A stretch of DNA of 64,000 nucleotides from Lotus japonicus (lineage: Eukaryota > Streptophyta > Magnoliopsida > Fabales > Fabaceae), in contig NC_080044.1 in the NCBI RefSeq assembly GCF_012489685.1, positions 60,131,507-60,195,506 on the forward strand. Direction: 5' to 3'. Positions 1 through 13,500 of the stretch are shown in pieces (positions within the stretch are counted from its first letter, which is position 1; each line of letters begins with the position of its first letter). The translations under genes were made by a program, and so were the position numbers. Below the pieces are notes generated by a model. It searched no databases, was not told where the DNA came from, and saw only the letters and a program-made list of their open reading frames with translations.

Positions 1-160
1 TTTTTAGTTCAAAATACATCTAACACCACACTTTTGAGTAAAAAACCACACTTTTGAGTAAAAAAGTGCTTCGGAAACCTTATTTCCGAAATATTTCGGA
101 AACTGAGTTTCCGTAAGTGGGGTGACATTTCTAATGGTTGGGGTGCCAAATCTAATGATC
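1..160. repeat. Repeat-like upstream sequence with a 20-bp tandem duplication
   Basis: A 20-bp unit (CCACACTTTTGAGTAAAAAA) occurs twice in tandem at about 25-64. It is followed by palindromic TTTCGGAAA/TTTCCGAAA motifs at about 68-110. The style resembles the end of a non-autonomous DNA transposon, but only one end can be in the window, so the family cannot be assigned. It lies directly upstream of the TRIP4-like gene. Confidence 0.3.
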
Positions 161-218
161 CGTTACGCGCTAGGATCGTGATTGGTGAGTTTTGTTCTGG
201 TTTTGAGGAGAGAGAGTA

Positions 219-245
219 GAGAAGAAGAAGAAGAAGAAGAAGAAG
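219..245 (+). repeat. (GAA)n microsatellite in the 5' leader
   Basis: A run of GAA/AGA triplets immediately precedes the ATG at 246. Purine-rich GAA repeats are common in plant 5' UTRs and core promoters. Its position suggests it is transcribed as the leader of the TRIP4-like gene. Confidence 0.8.
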
Positions 246-2480
246 ATGGAATCGGCGGGGGAGTGGTTGGAGAAGGCGCTGGTGGAGTTATGCTCGAAGA
301 TTGAGACTGGTTTGGGATTAGGGTTGGATGAAGAGATCATCAAAGGGCTTGTTTCGTATTGCAACCTTGCTGAACCGCGAGATGCTAAAGAGTATCTTGA
401 TGTAACCCTCGATTCCTTTCATTCTCTCTTTTTGATTGTTTTTCTTTCAATTTCTGTGGATTTAGGATAGTAAAGATTTGTTTTTGTTGAAATTAGGATC
501 CAATTGCTATGGATTTAGGGTTTAGGGTTTCTATGTATCCTTACAATGCATTCATGTTTTATATTTGTGAATAATGCTTACTGAATTGTTGTATTGGTGA
601 ATGGAAAATCTTATAATTTCTCTGTTTGATGGAAGATTTAACACTAGATAGTTTTATCTTTGTTTTGCATTGCAGAATATAATTGGTCAGGAAGCGGGGA
701 AAGCTGTGATTGAAGAATATCTACAAAAGAGAGGTTACTCGGAATCCAGCGCCAGTTCAAATGTTCCGACTACCAAATTAAGTGCCTATGTGAAACCTTC
801 TTCGGCTGACATATCTGCGATTGGAAGTAAGAAATCGAATAGAGCACCGAAAGCTGTGGCGGTTCGAGGTCAAGATGCAGTACCCAATAAGAATGAAGTG
901 AATCAGACTCCAGCTTCTGGCAGTGAATCAAGAGCGTCACAAAATGGGAATCAAGTGAGTTCCAAAAAGAAGAAAGCTGGGAAAGTTGTGTCGCTTGCTG
1001 AGGCGGCGAAAGGGTCGATTGTGTTCCAGCAGGGGAGGCCGTGCTCTTGTCAAGCACGCCGTCACAGGCTGATCAGTAATTGCTTGTCTTGTGGCAAAAT
1101 AGTTTGTGAGCAAGAAGGGGAGGGACCTTGCAATTTTTGTGGTGCGCTTGTGTTGAAAGAGGGGAGCTCTTATGCTGGCCTGGAAGAAAGTTTGTTACCC
1201 TTGTCAGAAAAGGAGGCTGCTGCTGAAGCTTATGCGAAGAGGCTTGTTGATTACGACCGGAACTCTGCGGCTCGTACAACTGTTATTGATGACCAAAGTG
1301 ACTACTATGAGATTGATGGGAATAGTTGGTTGTCAAAGGAGGTATTCTATTTTGTTTGCCTCTTGTAATCACATTCACATCTGATACTCTTTGAGCATGT
1401 TTAATTAGGCGTCTTTAAGATTTAGAATTGCGTGTGGGTACTAAAAACTATCGTGGGTAGCTTATTATTTAGTGATTCTTGAGTTTGCGTGATTTTACAC
1501 ACACCTTTTAAACATGCAATTTTTATCACATTCGGCAATTTAGTGTTTACAACTCTCTTCTTTCTTTAGGAAAAAGAACTGCTGAAGAAGAAACAAGAGG
1601 AGATGGAAGAAGCTGAGCGAGCCAAGCGGAATAGAGTTGTTGTGACTTTTGATCTAGTTGGTCGCAAGGTATGTATATTCTAACCATACGGTCTTACCTG
1701 AGGTTACTAGTTGCAGTGGCTGCAGCATGAATTCTCCAGTTGGATTGGAAACAAATGTGTTTTTTTTGTGTCAGTCTGTCCTGATATCTGCATGTGTATC
1801 TCAAGTTAATTTGTTTGTGCAATTGTTATTAATGGTTTTACATATTATTTTAATGAGTTATGATTTTTAATGAATCTAATTTGAATGTGACATGAAATAG
1901 TTCTTTTAGGATCATGTGCTATTAATTATTGTGGTTCTATACGTGGTTTTAAAGCAGAAACCTAAACTAGAAGTTCTAAGAACATTCTTGGTCTTCTTCA
2001 CATTTTCCCATTGTCCTGCTTATATTGTTTTCTTCGTAGGCTTGTTTTCTGGAAACCTTATTCTGGAAATATAATCATTCATATGTCGTTTACCCAACAC
2101 TCCACAGCTTAAGCTTTTCGGATAATTGGTTCATGATACCTAATGCTATGCAATGTGTTTTTTATAATTTATTTTGGATTCTAATCTATATCTTGCAGGT
2201 CCTTGTGAATGAAGATGAAGTTTCAGAATTGCAGCCTGACAATAGAATATTACGTCCTCCAGATGAAAGGGAAGTGAACCGTATTAAACCAAACCCTACT
2301 CTCAAGATTCAGCCGGTATTCGTGGACCAGGGATTCAGTAAGAAGTCTGCTAAAGATAGGCAACCAAACAAAGGCCTCAGCAAGGGCATGTGCTTGGAGA
2401 TTTCTGGGAGGGTGCAGCATGATAGCAATGACCTGAAGTATTTAATGAGGGAAAACCAACTGGTAACAGCTTCAGATTAA
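246..2480 (+). CDS. TRIP4: Activating signal cointegrator 1 (ASC-1/TRIP4)-like zinc-finger protein
   Basis: Four exons join in frame: 246-401, 676-1341, 1570-1668 and 2199-2480, with GT/AG introns, giving 400 residues, close to single-copy plant homologues of about 400. Residues 1-90 form a helical N-terminal region. A lysine/serine-rich linker follows, then the C2HC5 zinc finger at about 172-210 with ligands C175, C177, H182, C188, C191, C196, C204 and C207, all eight present. A charged coiled coil (KKKQEEMEEAERAKRNR) spans the exon 2/3 product. In animals TRIP4 belongs to the ASCC complex (transcription coactivation, alkylation repair) and, like yeast Rqt4, to the ribosome-splitting complex acting on stalled ribosomes; the plant role is inferred from the family. 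The C-terminal ASCH domain of animal TRIP4 is absent, as expected for the short plant form. The start is the first ATG after the GAA leader; the second intron-exon pairs are inferred from splice motifs and frame. Confidence 0.88.
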
Positions 2481-5229
2481 AAAAATTTGGCTGTGCCTTC
2501 AGGAAATGCCGAAATAGAAGACTGCATGTTGTAGATGATAGTGAATGTTTGCTTAACAATGATAATGAGTAGTGAGTTGTATAGCTTTTACTGATTATGG
2601 TTGCCCCTTTTCATTTGCTTACTCCCATTTTGCATATTGACTTTTGTGTCAAAGCCTTGAAATTAATGTTCCTAATTCTGTCTTGAAAGAAAGGAAGAAA
2701 TATTAGAATTTTAATGAGTCCCCCCCCCCCCCCTTCAATGCTTGTGCAGATATCAATATCAATAATGTTACTGTAGATTTTACAGTGATTGGTTTTTGTT
2801 CAAGACTTCAAGTAATTTTACCTTTCCCCTCGTATGAAATTGGAATCATATACTGATCACTAGAGCCCTGAAAAAAGGAGGATAGAAACAAGTGAACAGA
2901 ATAGAAAATGAGTAAATTTCTTAAGTTGTTGGATTCCAAGAAAAATGTAAGAAGTGGAACAGAATGCAAATTTGAGTTTTATCTGGAAAAGTGAATAAAA
3001 GGAGATCAAGTTTTATACATAATCACTTTGTTAACCTTTTCTGAATCTCATTCTTATAGTTATAGGTTGTTACTTTTAATGATTTAATTCCTTTCTCATA
3101 TTGCCTGCAGCCCTTTAAAATATCTCCAAGGACCAATTAGACATAACGTGAACATTCACAAAAAATATGTATTTGTAATATTTTTGGTCAATTAATATTT
3201 ATAATTCACAAACAAAAAATAGACAAACTTGAACGGTGATTGGGCCCAATTGTGGATGGCTCCTGATATCCTGGGCCAAGAATAGAAGGACCATTTACGC
3301 ATTTTGAACTCAAATGAGGGCACAATTCACAAATATATCTTGTGATGTTGATGAAGTGCGTGCTATTTCTTCATCACTTTCAGTGGAGTCTACCTGCCAC
3401 ACAAAGATTTTTTGTGACCATTTAGGTTGTGGGTGCTTTAGGAGTATTTTGCGTTTGACTAGGGATATTTTTTGGGTCATGGCTGTGGATTCAATATGCC
3501 AAAAGGAACAAGTTAGTATATTTATTCTTGGGTCACTTTATGTTAACCAGCAAGGTTTGCCTCAAGTAAAAAATGGTTTGGCTGCTTAGATTGTAGACAT
3601 CATCCTTGAGACACGTATGAAGCAACAACGAGAGAGACATAATTTTTTGTTGGCAAGATATCTCAAAACCTCGGAGATTACATTAAATTGTCAAATCTAT
3701 CATAATAAATCACTCTTTATATACACTACTCAGGAATTAAACTATCGAGTAAATGATTAAGTCCATATTTGATTTTTAATTAGGAAGTCCGTTTAAAGCA
3801 TTGAAATTCGAGATCACGATTTCCAATACACATTCAACTAACGGAATGCAGTTATTAAATTGAGTGAACATATTTTCACATTCACCCAACTGAAAACTAA
3901 ACATGCACTAAAAAACTTACCAATCTACCAGTTATGTTGAGCTCCATGGTACATGAGAGGGAGATAATTGTAAGAAAGATAAGAACACGGAAGACCCACG
4001 TGTTACATACCGGGCTAATATGGACCACAACCTTGTATTGCAGACATCAAATCAATTCGTGGGTAGTTTTCTTGGTTTCATTTCGAATTGACCATGACAA
4101 GTTGACGTCAACATCAGTGTTCCCAACTTGGCCATAAGCTGCTACTGATTATTTTCATTTGTTTTTGCTGATTTGTTTCCTAATTGAGTCATCTCTGTAC
4201 TATGATCTACCAATCCAATCTATTCCATTTTAATAACTAGAATTTTGTTTTTCTTTCTAAATAACGTATATAATGAGTCTGATTAGTGATTTGTAATATT
4301 AAAAATTCAAATGATATATACCTGGTTACTGATGTGTAATTTTGACGTTTACTAATATATATTCTTATGCTAATTACTAAAAGAATGATGCGATGACAAA
4401 TAATGTGTTATTGCATATTAATTTGACAACACAATTATTCAAAATTTTAACCAATTTTAATTTGAACTCAAAGATTTTTTTATGCTTAGGAAATAATTTA
4501 AATTCAAAGATGATTGTAACATCATCACATCTTAAATTATTTATATATATTTTTGAGAATGTCACATCATTTGACAAATTACTTGTATTAATATAGTGTG
4601 TTTATGTCTGAAATAAATAAACGTATTTAAATATCAATCTGAGAATTTAGATAAAGGTTATTTTAGTCTCTTTAATTTAGCAGTTTGAAGATAAAAAAAA
4701 CTCTTATGCATATATTCAAAATAAACTATCTTGTCCTTATGTTCGAGATGGATTCATGGTTTAAGATACGTTAGAGAGTCGGATACGTTACAATCTTCTG
4801 AACGGTGTGTCGTGACCCAAGTCATAGATTTAAGATAACTAAATAGTGGTCTCTGACGCTTAAGACTCTTGGGCTAATTGCCAAGCTCTGCATTTAGAAT
4901 TAATCTTGTAGTTGTACTGATATTCAAACCACACAAACTACACCATTTTTTGCTTTTAGCAGCAAGGGTATATGCAACAAGCAAAGAGTGTTGCCTAAAG
5001 TGTCTCAGGAATTAGTTTACGCATGTTGTCATAATGGTTTGTTTTAGGCTAACGCATTTTACAACAACACTAAATAAGTGTACACTATGTAATAATAGAG
5101 AACAATTATTACGTCATATTTGTTGCATTTTCTGCATAATAGATTACATTTTCTCACAGTGTTACTAGAGAGCACAAAAAACCGTCCTCAAAAGAAAAGG
5201 GTAACCCCATAAGATAACACAGTCAAAAA

Positions 5230-5330
5230 CTGTTGCGTGAAGTTGTGAAAAAACAAAAATTGTTACCTTTTATATCTATCATCTATGGCTACACTTTTCT
5301 ATTGTTGTGATAACAAAAAATATTGTAGTG
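5230..5330. mobile_element. Possible right terminus of a CACTA-type element
   Basis: The stretch ends in TATTGTAGTG, the reverse complement of a CACTACAATA terminus. It is preceded by subterminal TTGTTGTGATAACAAAAA sequence like that of plant En/Spm ends. No matching left end with CACTACAA was found upstream, so this may be a fragment or chance. Confidence 0.25.
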
Positions 5331-5656
5331 CAGTAAGCTTCTTTTAGGATAAACAATGAGACCTTTGCTCACCTTAGCTATTTTTAAAATTTAGTATAAA
5401 CATTATTGCATGGATTTAACGTGGAGATCGTTAGATATTCATCTAATATGTAGGCCTAAATATATATATAACAAATCATGTATTAAAGTTATCTTAAGGA
5501 TTTTACCCTCTATAAGAGTGATATACTCTTGAATAATTTTAGGGTTTATAACATCTTACTTGGTATGGCTTTATAATGTGTAGATACTATATGTGTTATT
5601 TCTATTTTGATGACGCGTTAAATAACAAAACATTAGGACATGACTCTGGGTGAAAG

Positions 5657-5659
<3 letters not shown>

Positions 5660-5701
<42 letters not shown>
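5660..5701. repeat. (AT)n microsatellite
   Basis: An uninterrupted AT dinucleotide run of about 42 bases in intergenic DNA. No gene is nearby. Confidence 0.95.
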
Positions 5702-5704
<3 letters not shown>

Positions 5705-8700
5705 GGTAATGGTTTCTAAGACATATGCATAGTTTACTTTTCTAACATGAGAGAGACATTCATTAGGTTTATGAGGAATTGTGCATATTGTCTTGGAAGA
5801 TCAATCTCCAAAGTTTCACATTAAGGTTACCATGGATTTATTTCTGCTCCCGCATCAAGTCACTCATGAATTATGTTTCACATCAACTTCATCAATATTT
5901 GGGTACGCTTCCGCTTTCTTATCGTTTATTTGCATCTTCTTGATGATTTGACAAAGAAGCACTTTATTCCTCAATCATCTCCTTTAAATTCTAACAAATA
6001 ATACAATTCACATTTACTCTTCTAGATTTTTTTTCTTTTGCACTAAAGAAATATCTATTTCGGAGCTGGAAAATTGCAGGTGTCAAACATGATTAAAAAT
6101 TGTCGGAGAACATACAGCTGAAAATGTGAGTGATTCTCTACCGATATGAATTCATGAAAAATGCAACTACATACAACTGTAATGTAATGTATTGACCATC
6201 ATGAGTCCATGATATTAAACATTTTAAAAATACAATACATACTTTGACAACTGTATAGAACCAAAAACAGACAATCTAAAATAAAATCTAAAGCTAAGAC
6301 AAGAAAAGCCAGTTCAGCAAGGAAAACGAGTTGTGTGGCTAATATTAATTTTCACCCACTCGTTTGTTTCAATCTTTTCAAGGTTTTTGATATCTACAAG
6401 ACCAAGAAACAGAGCTTCTAGCACATGTTGGAGTTCAACCCCAAAATTGAAACGCATATACTCTCCCATGATCCCTCTCTAAACCGTGATTGTTGTCCAA
6501 ATGAGAGAAATTTTAAGGTCATTTTTTTAGGTAATATTTATTTACCTCATAATGGATGCTCGCACTTAGCAGTAAATGATTACTTATAAAAATTTTATAA
6601 TTCTCACAAACAAAAATCAAACATTTCACTTCATGATTAAAAAAAGTTGCGATCAATCACCACGCCACGTCTCATGATTGCATTAGTTAAATTTTGGGCA
6701 TGAAGATTATGGAAACTGAGGCAGCTTTTCAGAGGGCACAAACAAAATTGAAACAGAGAGGAGCAGGGCACGGATGTGTCATTTAATTTGGGTGGCAGAG
6801 TGTTGCACACGAGAGAGCATGGCACGTACGTGTACTGCACAGACACCTGATTACTGAAATAAAAATGATTTTTATTTTTTTGAGCTGAAAAAAGAACACT
6901 GTGCTTTGTTTTGTGAGCAGAAAATTATTCTGAAACATGAACAGGTAAAGGTCAATTCATATTTCGTCTTTTGAAGAATAAAGTGATGATAAGCCGTGGA
7001 AATAAAATTCTATCTTTGAGCACTCAAATATTGGCACGTAGAAAGCACAGAATCTTGTTTCTCTAATCGGAATAGATATTATACTACGATTTCTTTTTTG
7101 TTTATTATGAAGCTCTAGTCCAGATATTAAAAATCAATAAAAGACTCCCGTTAATTCAAGTTTAATTACAAATCATACTTTAATTAGTTTGTCCCCGAAG
7201 CCCAAACAACCTCCGTCCCATAGAGGCACATGCTGCATTATAGTGCTTCCTCCCGTAAGCACAATGTTCTAAGGAATAGGGATCAATTGAGCAAGACCAA
7301 AGCTCCTTAGAGCATTGGTCTTCCTATCCAAACGGACCCCTATATTGCAAAGGTGCACGATTAATAAAGGTAAGTGTTTCATTTTGAACCATAAGTTTAA
7401 CAATCCCAATTAAGTTCTTGGAAACATGATATATAATATCGTTAATTCTCATGTTTATCAGTTGCCGAATGAATGTTGTAGTTGCTACCATGGAGAGTTT
7501 TCCTTGATCTCCGGTCACATAAGCTTGGGAACGACTATTCACAGACATAGTTGTGATGTTTGTCATGGTGACGACTTTGCTTGTCTTATCAACAAAAATT
7601 GATGACCCTGAAGTTATTGACTAGTGGTGGTGGTAAATCCAAAAGTATGCTCACAGTTGTTGTTGGCTCTATGGTTATTTAATGATTTCATATTGCTTCC
7701 AGACATTAGATGCATACGCTAATTCTGGTCTTGATCAGGAGATGGAACTTCTCAATAGTAGTGTAGTGCGGGTCTCATTGAACAATTTTCCAATTCAAAT
7801 AAATTAGATTAGATATAACTGTATGAGTCAACTGAGAAACCAATGCAATAATTCTCTAATCAAAACAATTGTCTCTTCAAATATTCGTCTTGTGTTGTCT
7901 GCAAAGCTAGTCTTTATTAGGTTGTAGTTATCATCGGCTGCTTATTAAAACCCGTTATCTGCAAATAATCCTTATTGAACCTAAGATCGGTAGAAGCGGC
8001 TTCTTGCTTCTGGAACTTGTCCAATTTTTTGGTGCTAAAAGTATCCGACCAAACGCAACATGTTCTCATCTCTTAATAATTTAATAATTAAGTTGCTGAC
8101 ATCACATGGGACAATAATTCAAGCTTAGTTTAGCAGGAAGCACACATTAAGCTTAAATTGATAGAAATTTGTAAATATGATTATATACCCGGATAAGAAA
8201 GAATATGTGTCATTGTATTTGGTTTGACAGAAAGAGACATTGTTTTACTGTAACACTGATCATCAATTATATATCTAAGTAAATGGTTATAGATATTAGA
8301 TATTATTGAAAAGTAAAGGTTGTTTTGCTCTGCTCAGCTCCATGAACACCGAAATTCCAACTGTCTAAACTAGTGAGGCACTTTAGCAAATCCTAGCACA
8401 CAGGCTTCCAAGTTGCTGTCAAACGTCATTGCCAACTAAGATATATATACACATACTCTACATCATATCGTTGTGTCTGCATATCAGTAGCACTATCTTG
8501 GTACTGCACAGTGCATATTAATAATTGGATATCCTAGATATAGCTTGTACCTGATTTTATTAAATAATTATTGGCGCCCATTTCATGTTTATAAAATTAG
8601 CCAAATATCTAATGTATTCAATTATTTCATTTTTTTACTCCTGATATAATTATAACTAGTTTTTTTTTCTCTTCTGTTCCACTAATTAATCCTTGTTAGT

Positions 8701-9379
8701 TTACTAATTAATGAGAGAATGCACTACAGACTCCAATATTTTCATATGTACACCAAATTAAAAAAAAAAATATTGATTGCCTTCATGAAAACTATGAATT
8801 AACAACAAATGTTTTGGAATGGAAGGAGTATAGAGGAGAGGAGATATTATAATATTTGTGAATTATGGTGACAAGAAAGAACTATATAGTGGAATCCGAG
8901 TCCCCTTGAAGTGTGAATGACAGCAACCACCAAACACAAAATACCTATTGATTTCTCTAGCTAATGTCACCATCCTGTATCCCTCCCCATGAATCCATAT
9001 TAATCTCATCCTCTTTTTTCATAGAAAAGTTATATGTTGATTGGATTGAACTTTGGTTAGTTAAATTCTTTTCAAATAGATATGTGAAGTTGTTGCTGTG
9101 CTCTGTAACTTGAATTAGAGTGGGACCAAAACCCGGGCGGCTGAGATTAATATTGTTGGGATGATTGCTACTTCCAAGTTCCAATTTATCAGGAAATTGT
9201 TCAGTTCAGTGGCAATAGGAAATTGTTGGTTTCTTCAATTTGTTTCGTTAAGTACGCCTACGCTTGGATAGTCGATTTTAAGCCCGAATAAAGGAGAAAG
9301 GTTGTGCTAGGTTTTGACAGCCATTGTAAATCCGTCAATATCTTTAATATGGCTCAAACGCTACAGATTAGCGCTAATG

Positions 9380-10800
9380 TTAGGTCGTTGCTCGGAAGCA
9401 ACACGTTGTATAGCTTAAGGGAAATGCAATAATATAACACAAGAAATTGAGTGTTTGAATTATGTCTTGTAAAACTTGAGTTTTCAAACAATTATAAGTT
9501 TTCACAATCGTTTGGTGCAGCAAACAAATGCATAAAATAGTAAACGATAAAAACACAAGCAATATATCATGGTTCACCTACAAACGATGGGGCTATGTCC
9601 AGTCCTAGGCTTCACCAACATTTCACTAAACAGGTATCAAAGACTTCTCCTACACCAAGTATTATAGAGGACTCATCCAATCAAGTATTCTGCAGGACTT
9701 CTCCTAACCAAGTATTAGACAGAAATTCTCTCAACCAAGTATTCTAAAGAACTCCTCCTTTACAAAGTATTATTCAAGACTTCTCCTAAGTTATTTTTCA
9801 AGATCGTTTACCTTTACAAGGTTCTCTTCTCACAAGAGGGATAGTAGAAAATTCTAAGCACATGAACTACAAAGTATTTGATGACATTTGACTATGTGGT
9901 GTACTTTGAATTCTAGATTTAGAGAGAGTTGGGTGTAAACATTTGACTCTTATGTATTTCTCTCAGACGATGTGAGAACTTTTCTTTCTTGCTTGCTTGA
10001 AGAAGATTTATAATTCAGATTAAAGTTGATTGTCATTGAAACTCTACTTCTTGCTTCTGAACATCTTCAAGTCTTTCTTTTATACTTCAAGTGCTTTAGG
10101 GTATGTTGATAGCAATTGAAGCGTTGTAGAGCACTTTGAGTTCTAGCTGTTAGATCAAACGGTCTTCTCATCAGGTGCATTAAATGTGTTGTGTCCTTTG
10201 ACTGAGACTTGTTGCTAAAAAATGTATCTTATCAGTTATTGGTAGAATATTGACTATTGAGGATCATTCCAATCATTTTGTGAGAAAAAAAGGAAACTTG
10301 ATTTTGACAATGATGTACTTGTTTCCTTGATTAATGTGTTTCGTAAAGTATCACGTGATTATTTGTACTTGACTTTCTTCTCAAGAATGTCAGAGAGATT
10401 TCTTCAATTTGAATATGACGCTCTTTCTCTAGACATTGTCTTCATTGGTCAGCTATGAGATAGACGAGAAATTTCTTCACTTAGTGTAGTCTTCTCTTCT
10501 GACAGACGATCTAGAAAATTTGACTTTTCTTTTCTACTGCAGACTGTCTAGTAGCTTTGACCGTTCTTCTCTTGTACGAACTGTCTTCTTGCATCGTCTT
10601 GCACTTTAAACATCAGACGATGATGGATGTAAGTCATAAGTGTTGTTTCCTGAAATATAATTCACATGAAATTTTTAACCATTGCACTTATACTCTTGAA
10701 AATTGTTATCATTCAAAATATGATAAACGATGTATCAATCGTTTGAACTTAACATTAAGTACAATGTTAAATGATCAAGAGTCGTTGCATCAGCGCCCGG
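9380..10800. repeat. Unassigned repeat-like segment upstream of the LINE
   Basis: Low-complexity, non-coding sequence with CTTCTCCTA/ACCAAGTATT motifs repeated several times at 9640-9790, and CAGACGAT-type motifs at about 9965, 10502 and 10614. It resembles the untranslated parts of LTR retrotransposons, but I found no paired termini or target duplication. It ends where the RTE-type LINE endonuclease homology starts. Confidence 0.25.
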
Positions 10801-11113
10801 ATGCAATATTAAATGGGCAAGAGTCCCCATATTTTCCTAGAATGTTGGGTAAAGAAGATAACCTATGATTGCTTGATTAGGTTTGATTCTTGGAGTACTC
10901 GTACTTTAATAGGTAAATCTATGGAGGTGGTGGACGTTGTGATTCAGAGAATAATTAACATATTGCATCTTCAAGAAACTAAATGGGTTGGGGAAAAAGC
11001 TAATGATTTGGGCACCACTGGACTTAAGCTTTGGTACACTTGGAAGGTTAGAGCAAGCAAACGACATGGGTAGTGGACAAGAACTAGAAAAATAATGTTG
11101 TGGGTGTTGAAAG

Positions 11114-12017
11114 TGTTGTTACTTTTGGTTGTCTGCATTTTGTCAAAAATAACCTAATGTCGAAGCAGATGTTGTGACATCGTGCCTGTGACATTTGTCC
11201 CTGCGGGGCTGCTGTGTGTTGCATTCTGTTCTAGAAGTTTTGAATTCTCTTACGTGATCAACAAGTTAGGGTTGTTGAAGAAGCTTCTATGTGTTATCTG
11301 GAATATATTATAGTGTAATCAAATCCGTTGAAGAAGATTTGATTTGGTTTAAATTGTAGAAGATTATATATTTTTATTTTTAAATCTTATTTGATAAGAT
11401 TTGGTACTGGTTTAAAAAGATTTGTTCCAGATCTGTTTTGTGGACTCTATTTTCATGCAAGCCCATTGAAGATCAAGACTTGAAGAACGGGTATTTAAGG
11501 ATGCTTAACCCTAGTTGCTAAGTGTGCGTTGGGCACCCAAGGATTGGGTTTTAGAGTTGTGTTTTGTGAGTCCTTGTTATGTTATTTGTACAGCACTCTA
11601 CTGCCTCCATTGATCATCATATGACATAGAGTTGGTTTGTTTTAGTTGAATTGTAATCTCTTCAAACATGTGTTGATTGTTGTTACCAATCACAGTGGCA
11701 GTGATTGAGAGAAAGTGAGAGGGACTCTCATACTTAGATCGATATACTAAGCAGAAAAACACCGGGTAGATTAGAAAAAGAACTATGAGCTGAGGTGTTC
11801 ATGAGTGTCTGTAGTTCCTAAATCTTGAGATAGTGGATTTCATTTCTTTGGGCGAAGCCCTCCAAACGTAGGTGAACTTTCACCGAACTGGGTTAACAAT
11901 TCTTGTGTCTTGTTTACTTATGCTTTTAAAGTTTATGTTGTTACTGTTAGTCAGTTGTCGAACCGACTATCCCAGCATCGCGTAGAACATCTGTCATGTG
12001 CGAGAACCAGAATTTCA
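11114..12017. mobile_element. Solo LTR (904 bp) inserted in the LINE endonuclease
   Basis: The segment begins TGTTGTTACTTTTGG and ends CCAGAATTTCA (TG...CA). It is flanked by the perfect 5-bp direct repeat GAAAG at 11109-11113 and 12018-12022. Removing the LTR and one GAAAG brings LINE endonuclease sequence together, which supports the boundaries. No gag-pol, primer-binding site or second LTR is present, so it is a solo LTR left by LTR-LTR recombination. The 3' part (GGGCGAAGCCC and CCGAACTGGGTT motifs) looks Copia-like, but the superfamily is inference. Confidence 0.85.
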
Positions 12018-12493
12018 GAAAGGATTGGGGGTCGAGCGAATTGCATCTTTGAAGTTTTTGATATCTCAAGAGACTACCAATATTAGCATTGTTTCCCCTC
12101 AAGTTGGATCAGAGGTTTCTTAGAAAAAAATTGAGAGGATTTGGAGAGTCTCAATCAAGGCATCCCACAAGAAGATAATTTGTTCATAGGCGGTGACCTA
12201 AATAGACACATATGTCAGAATGCAGAGAACTTTGCTAGAGTTCGTAGAGGTTTCAGCTTTGGAGAGCTTAATGAAGAAGGACAATCTATATTATATTTTT
12301 CTATAGCACATGAACTCAAGATATGGACACTTGTTTTGAAAAGCAGGAGGAACAACTTATTACCTATAAGAGTGGGAAATCGAAATTACAAATTGATTTC
12401 TTTTTTGTTAGAAGCGTAGATAAGAGAGTCTGCATGGATTACAAGGTAGTACCGGAACATATCTTACTGCATAACATAGGGTTTTGATCTTTA

Positions 12494-13500
12494 GGGCCCG
12501 TTTGGTGGCCAGGACAGGATATGATAGGACAGGATAATAATCATATCCTGTTGTTATATGTTGTTTGTTGCACCAGCAGGATAGGATCGGATAACGCTAT
12601 CCTGTCTCCTATCTTATCCTGTCCATTATGTGTAAAAGTTATCCTGAGGGGGGAGCTAGGATATAACAGGATAGGATATCAGTTATATATTTTCTTTCAG
12701 TATCCTATCTCCAAATTAAATTATTTTAATATTATATAATTTAAAATAATATTCATTAATACATATAAAAATATTAATTTAAACAAAATAAAAAATAAAA
12801 TTATTATTCATAAATAGTCAAATAGACTACAAATATTGATGTATTAATAGTAATAAACTAATTTAATATTTTTCATCTCCTATTATTTAAAAATTAATAA
12901 TAATATAAATATAAAGTATTTTTTAAATAATAATATTTTTTATTTAGTTAATTTTTATTATTTATCACGTGTCACAACTAAGTGAAAACCAATTGATTAT
13001 AAATATTATTTTTTAATAGTAATGGACTAATTTTCTATTTTCATCTCCTATTATTTAAAACTATTTATCTACTTATATAATAATTTATAATTTAAATATA
13101 AAGTACTTTTTAAATAATAATATTCTTAATTTAGTTAACTTTTATTGTTAATTATCACATGTCACAACTAAGTGAAAACCAATTGGTTAGTAGCATAATT
13201 TTATTTAAAATATAGGCTATCTTCAAAACAATAAAATAGACTAATTAATAAAATTTAAATTAATTTTAGTTATTTTAAAATATAGACTCATACATGAAAA
13301 TGTAAAAAAATTAAATTTAGTAAAATGATCAATTTTTAAATGTATTTTTGTATTCAAATATAACATTTTTCCTTATCATATCCTGTCCTTATTATGTGCA
13401 CCTCAAACACAGGATACGATAAGAGTCTATCATGCTCTTATCATATCTTGTTGCTATCCTGCTCACATATCATATCCTATCCTGACCAACAAACGGGCCC
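12494..13500. mobile_element. Non-autonomous TIR DNA transposon (1,007 bp), Harbinger-like
   Basis: Left end GGGCCCGTTTGGTGGCCAGG and the reverse complement of the right end GGGCCCGTTTGTTGGTCAGG form terminal inverted repeats of about 28 bp with a few mismatches. Flanks are TTA on the left and TAA on the right, so the duplicated target is TA or a mutated TWA. TATCCTG/CAGGATA motifs cluster in both subterminal 120-bp zones. The interior is AT-rich and non-coding, with an internal direct repeat of about 170-190 bp (12860-13010 against 13030-13200). It interrupts the RTE LINE. PIF/Harbinger ancestry fits the ends but is not proven without a transposase. Confidence 0.8.

Larger units (their letters stand above)
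2481..9379. other. Intergenic region without a recognisable gene
   Basis: AT-rich sequence after the TRIP4-like gene. Only short open frames occur (3314-3589, 6637-6846, 7324-7566, 8957-9184) and none resembles a known protein. The region holds a poly-C run near 2720-2733, an (AT)n microsatellite and a possible CACTA-type terminus near 5330. I see no RNA gene. Confidence 0.6.

Noticed and set aside
3314..3589. 91-codon frame with several Cys residues
   Set aside because: The Cys spacing fits no zinc-finger family, no intron-linked continuation was found, and there is no supporting context.
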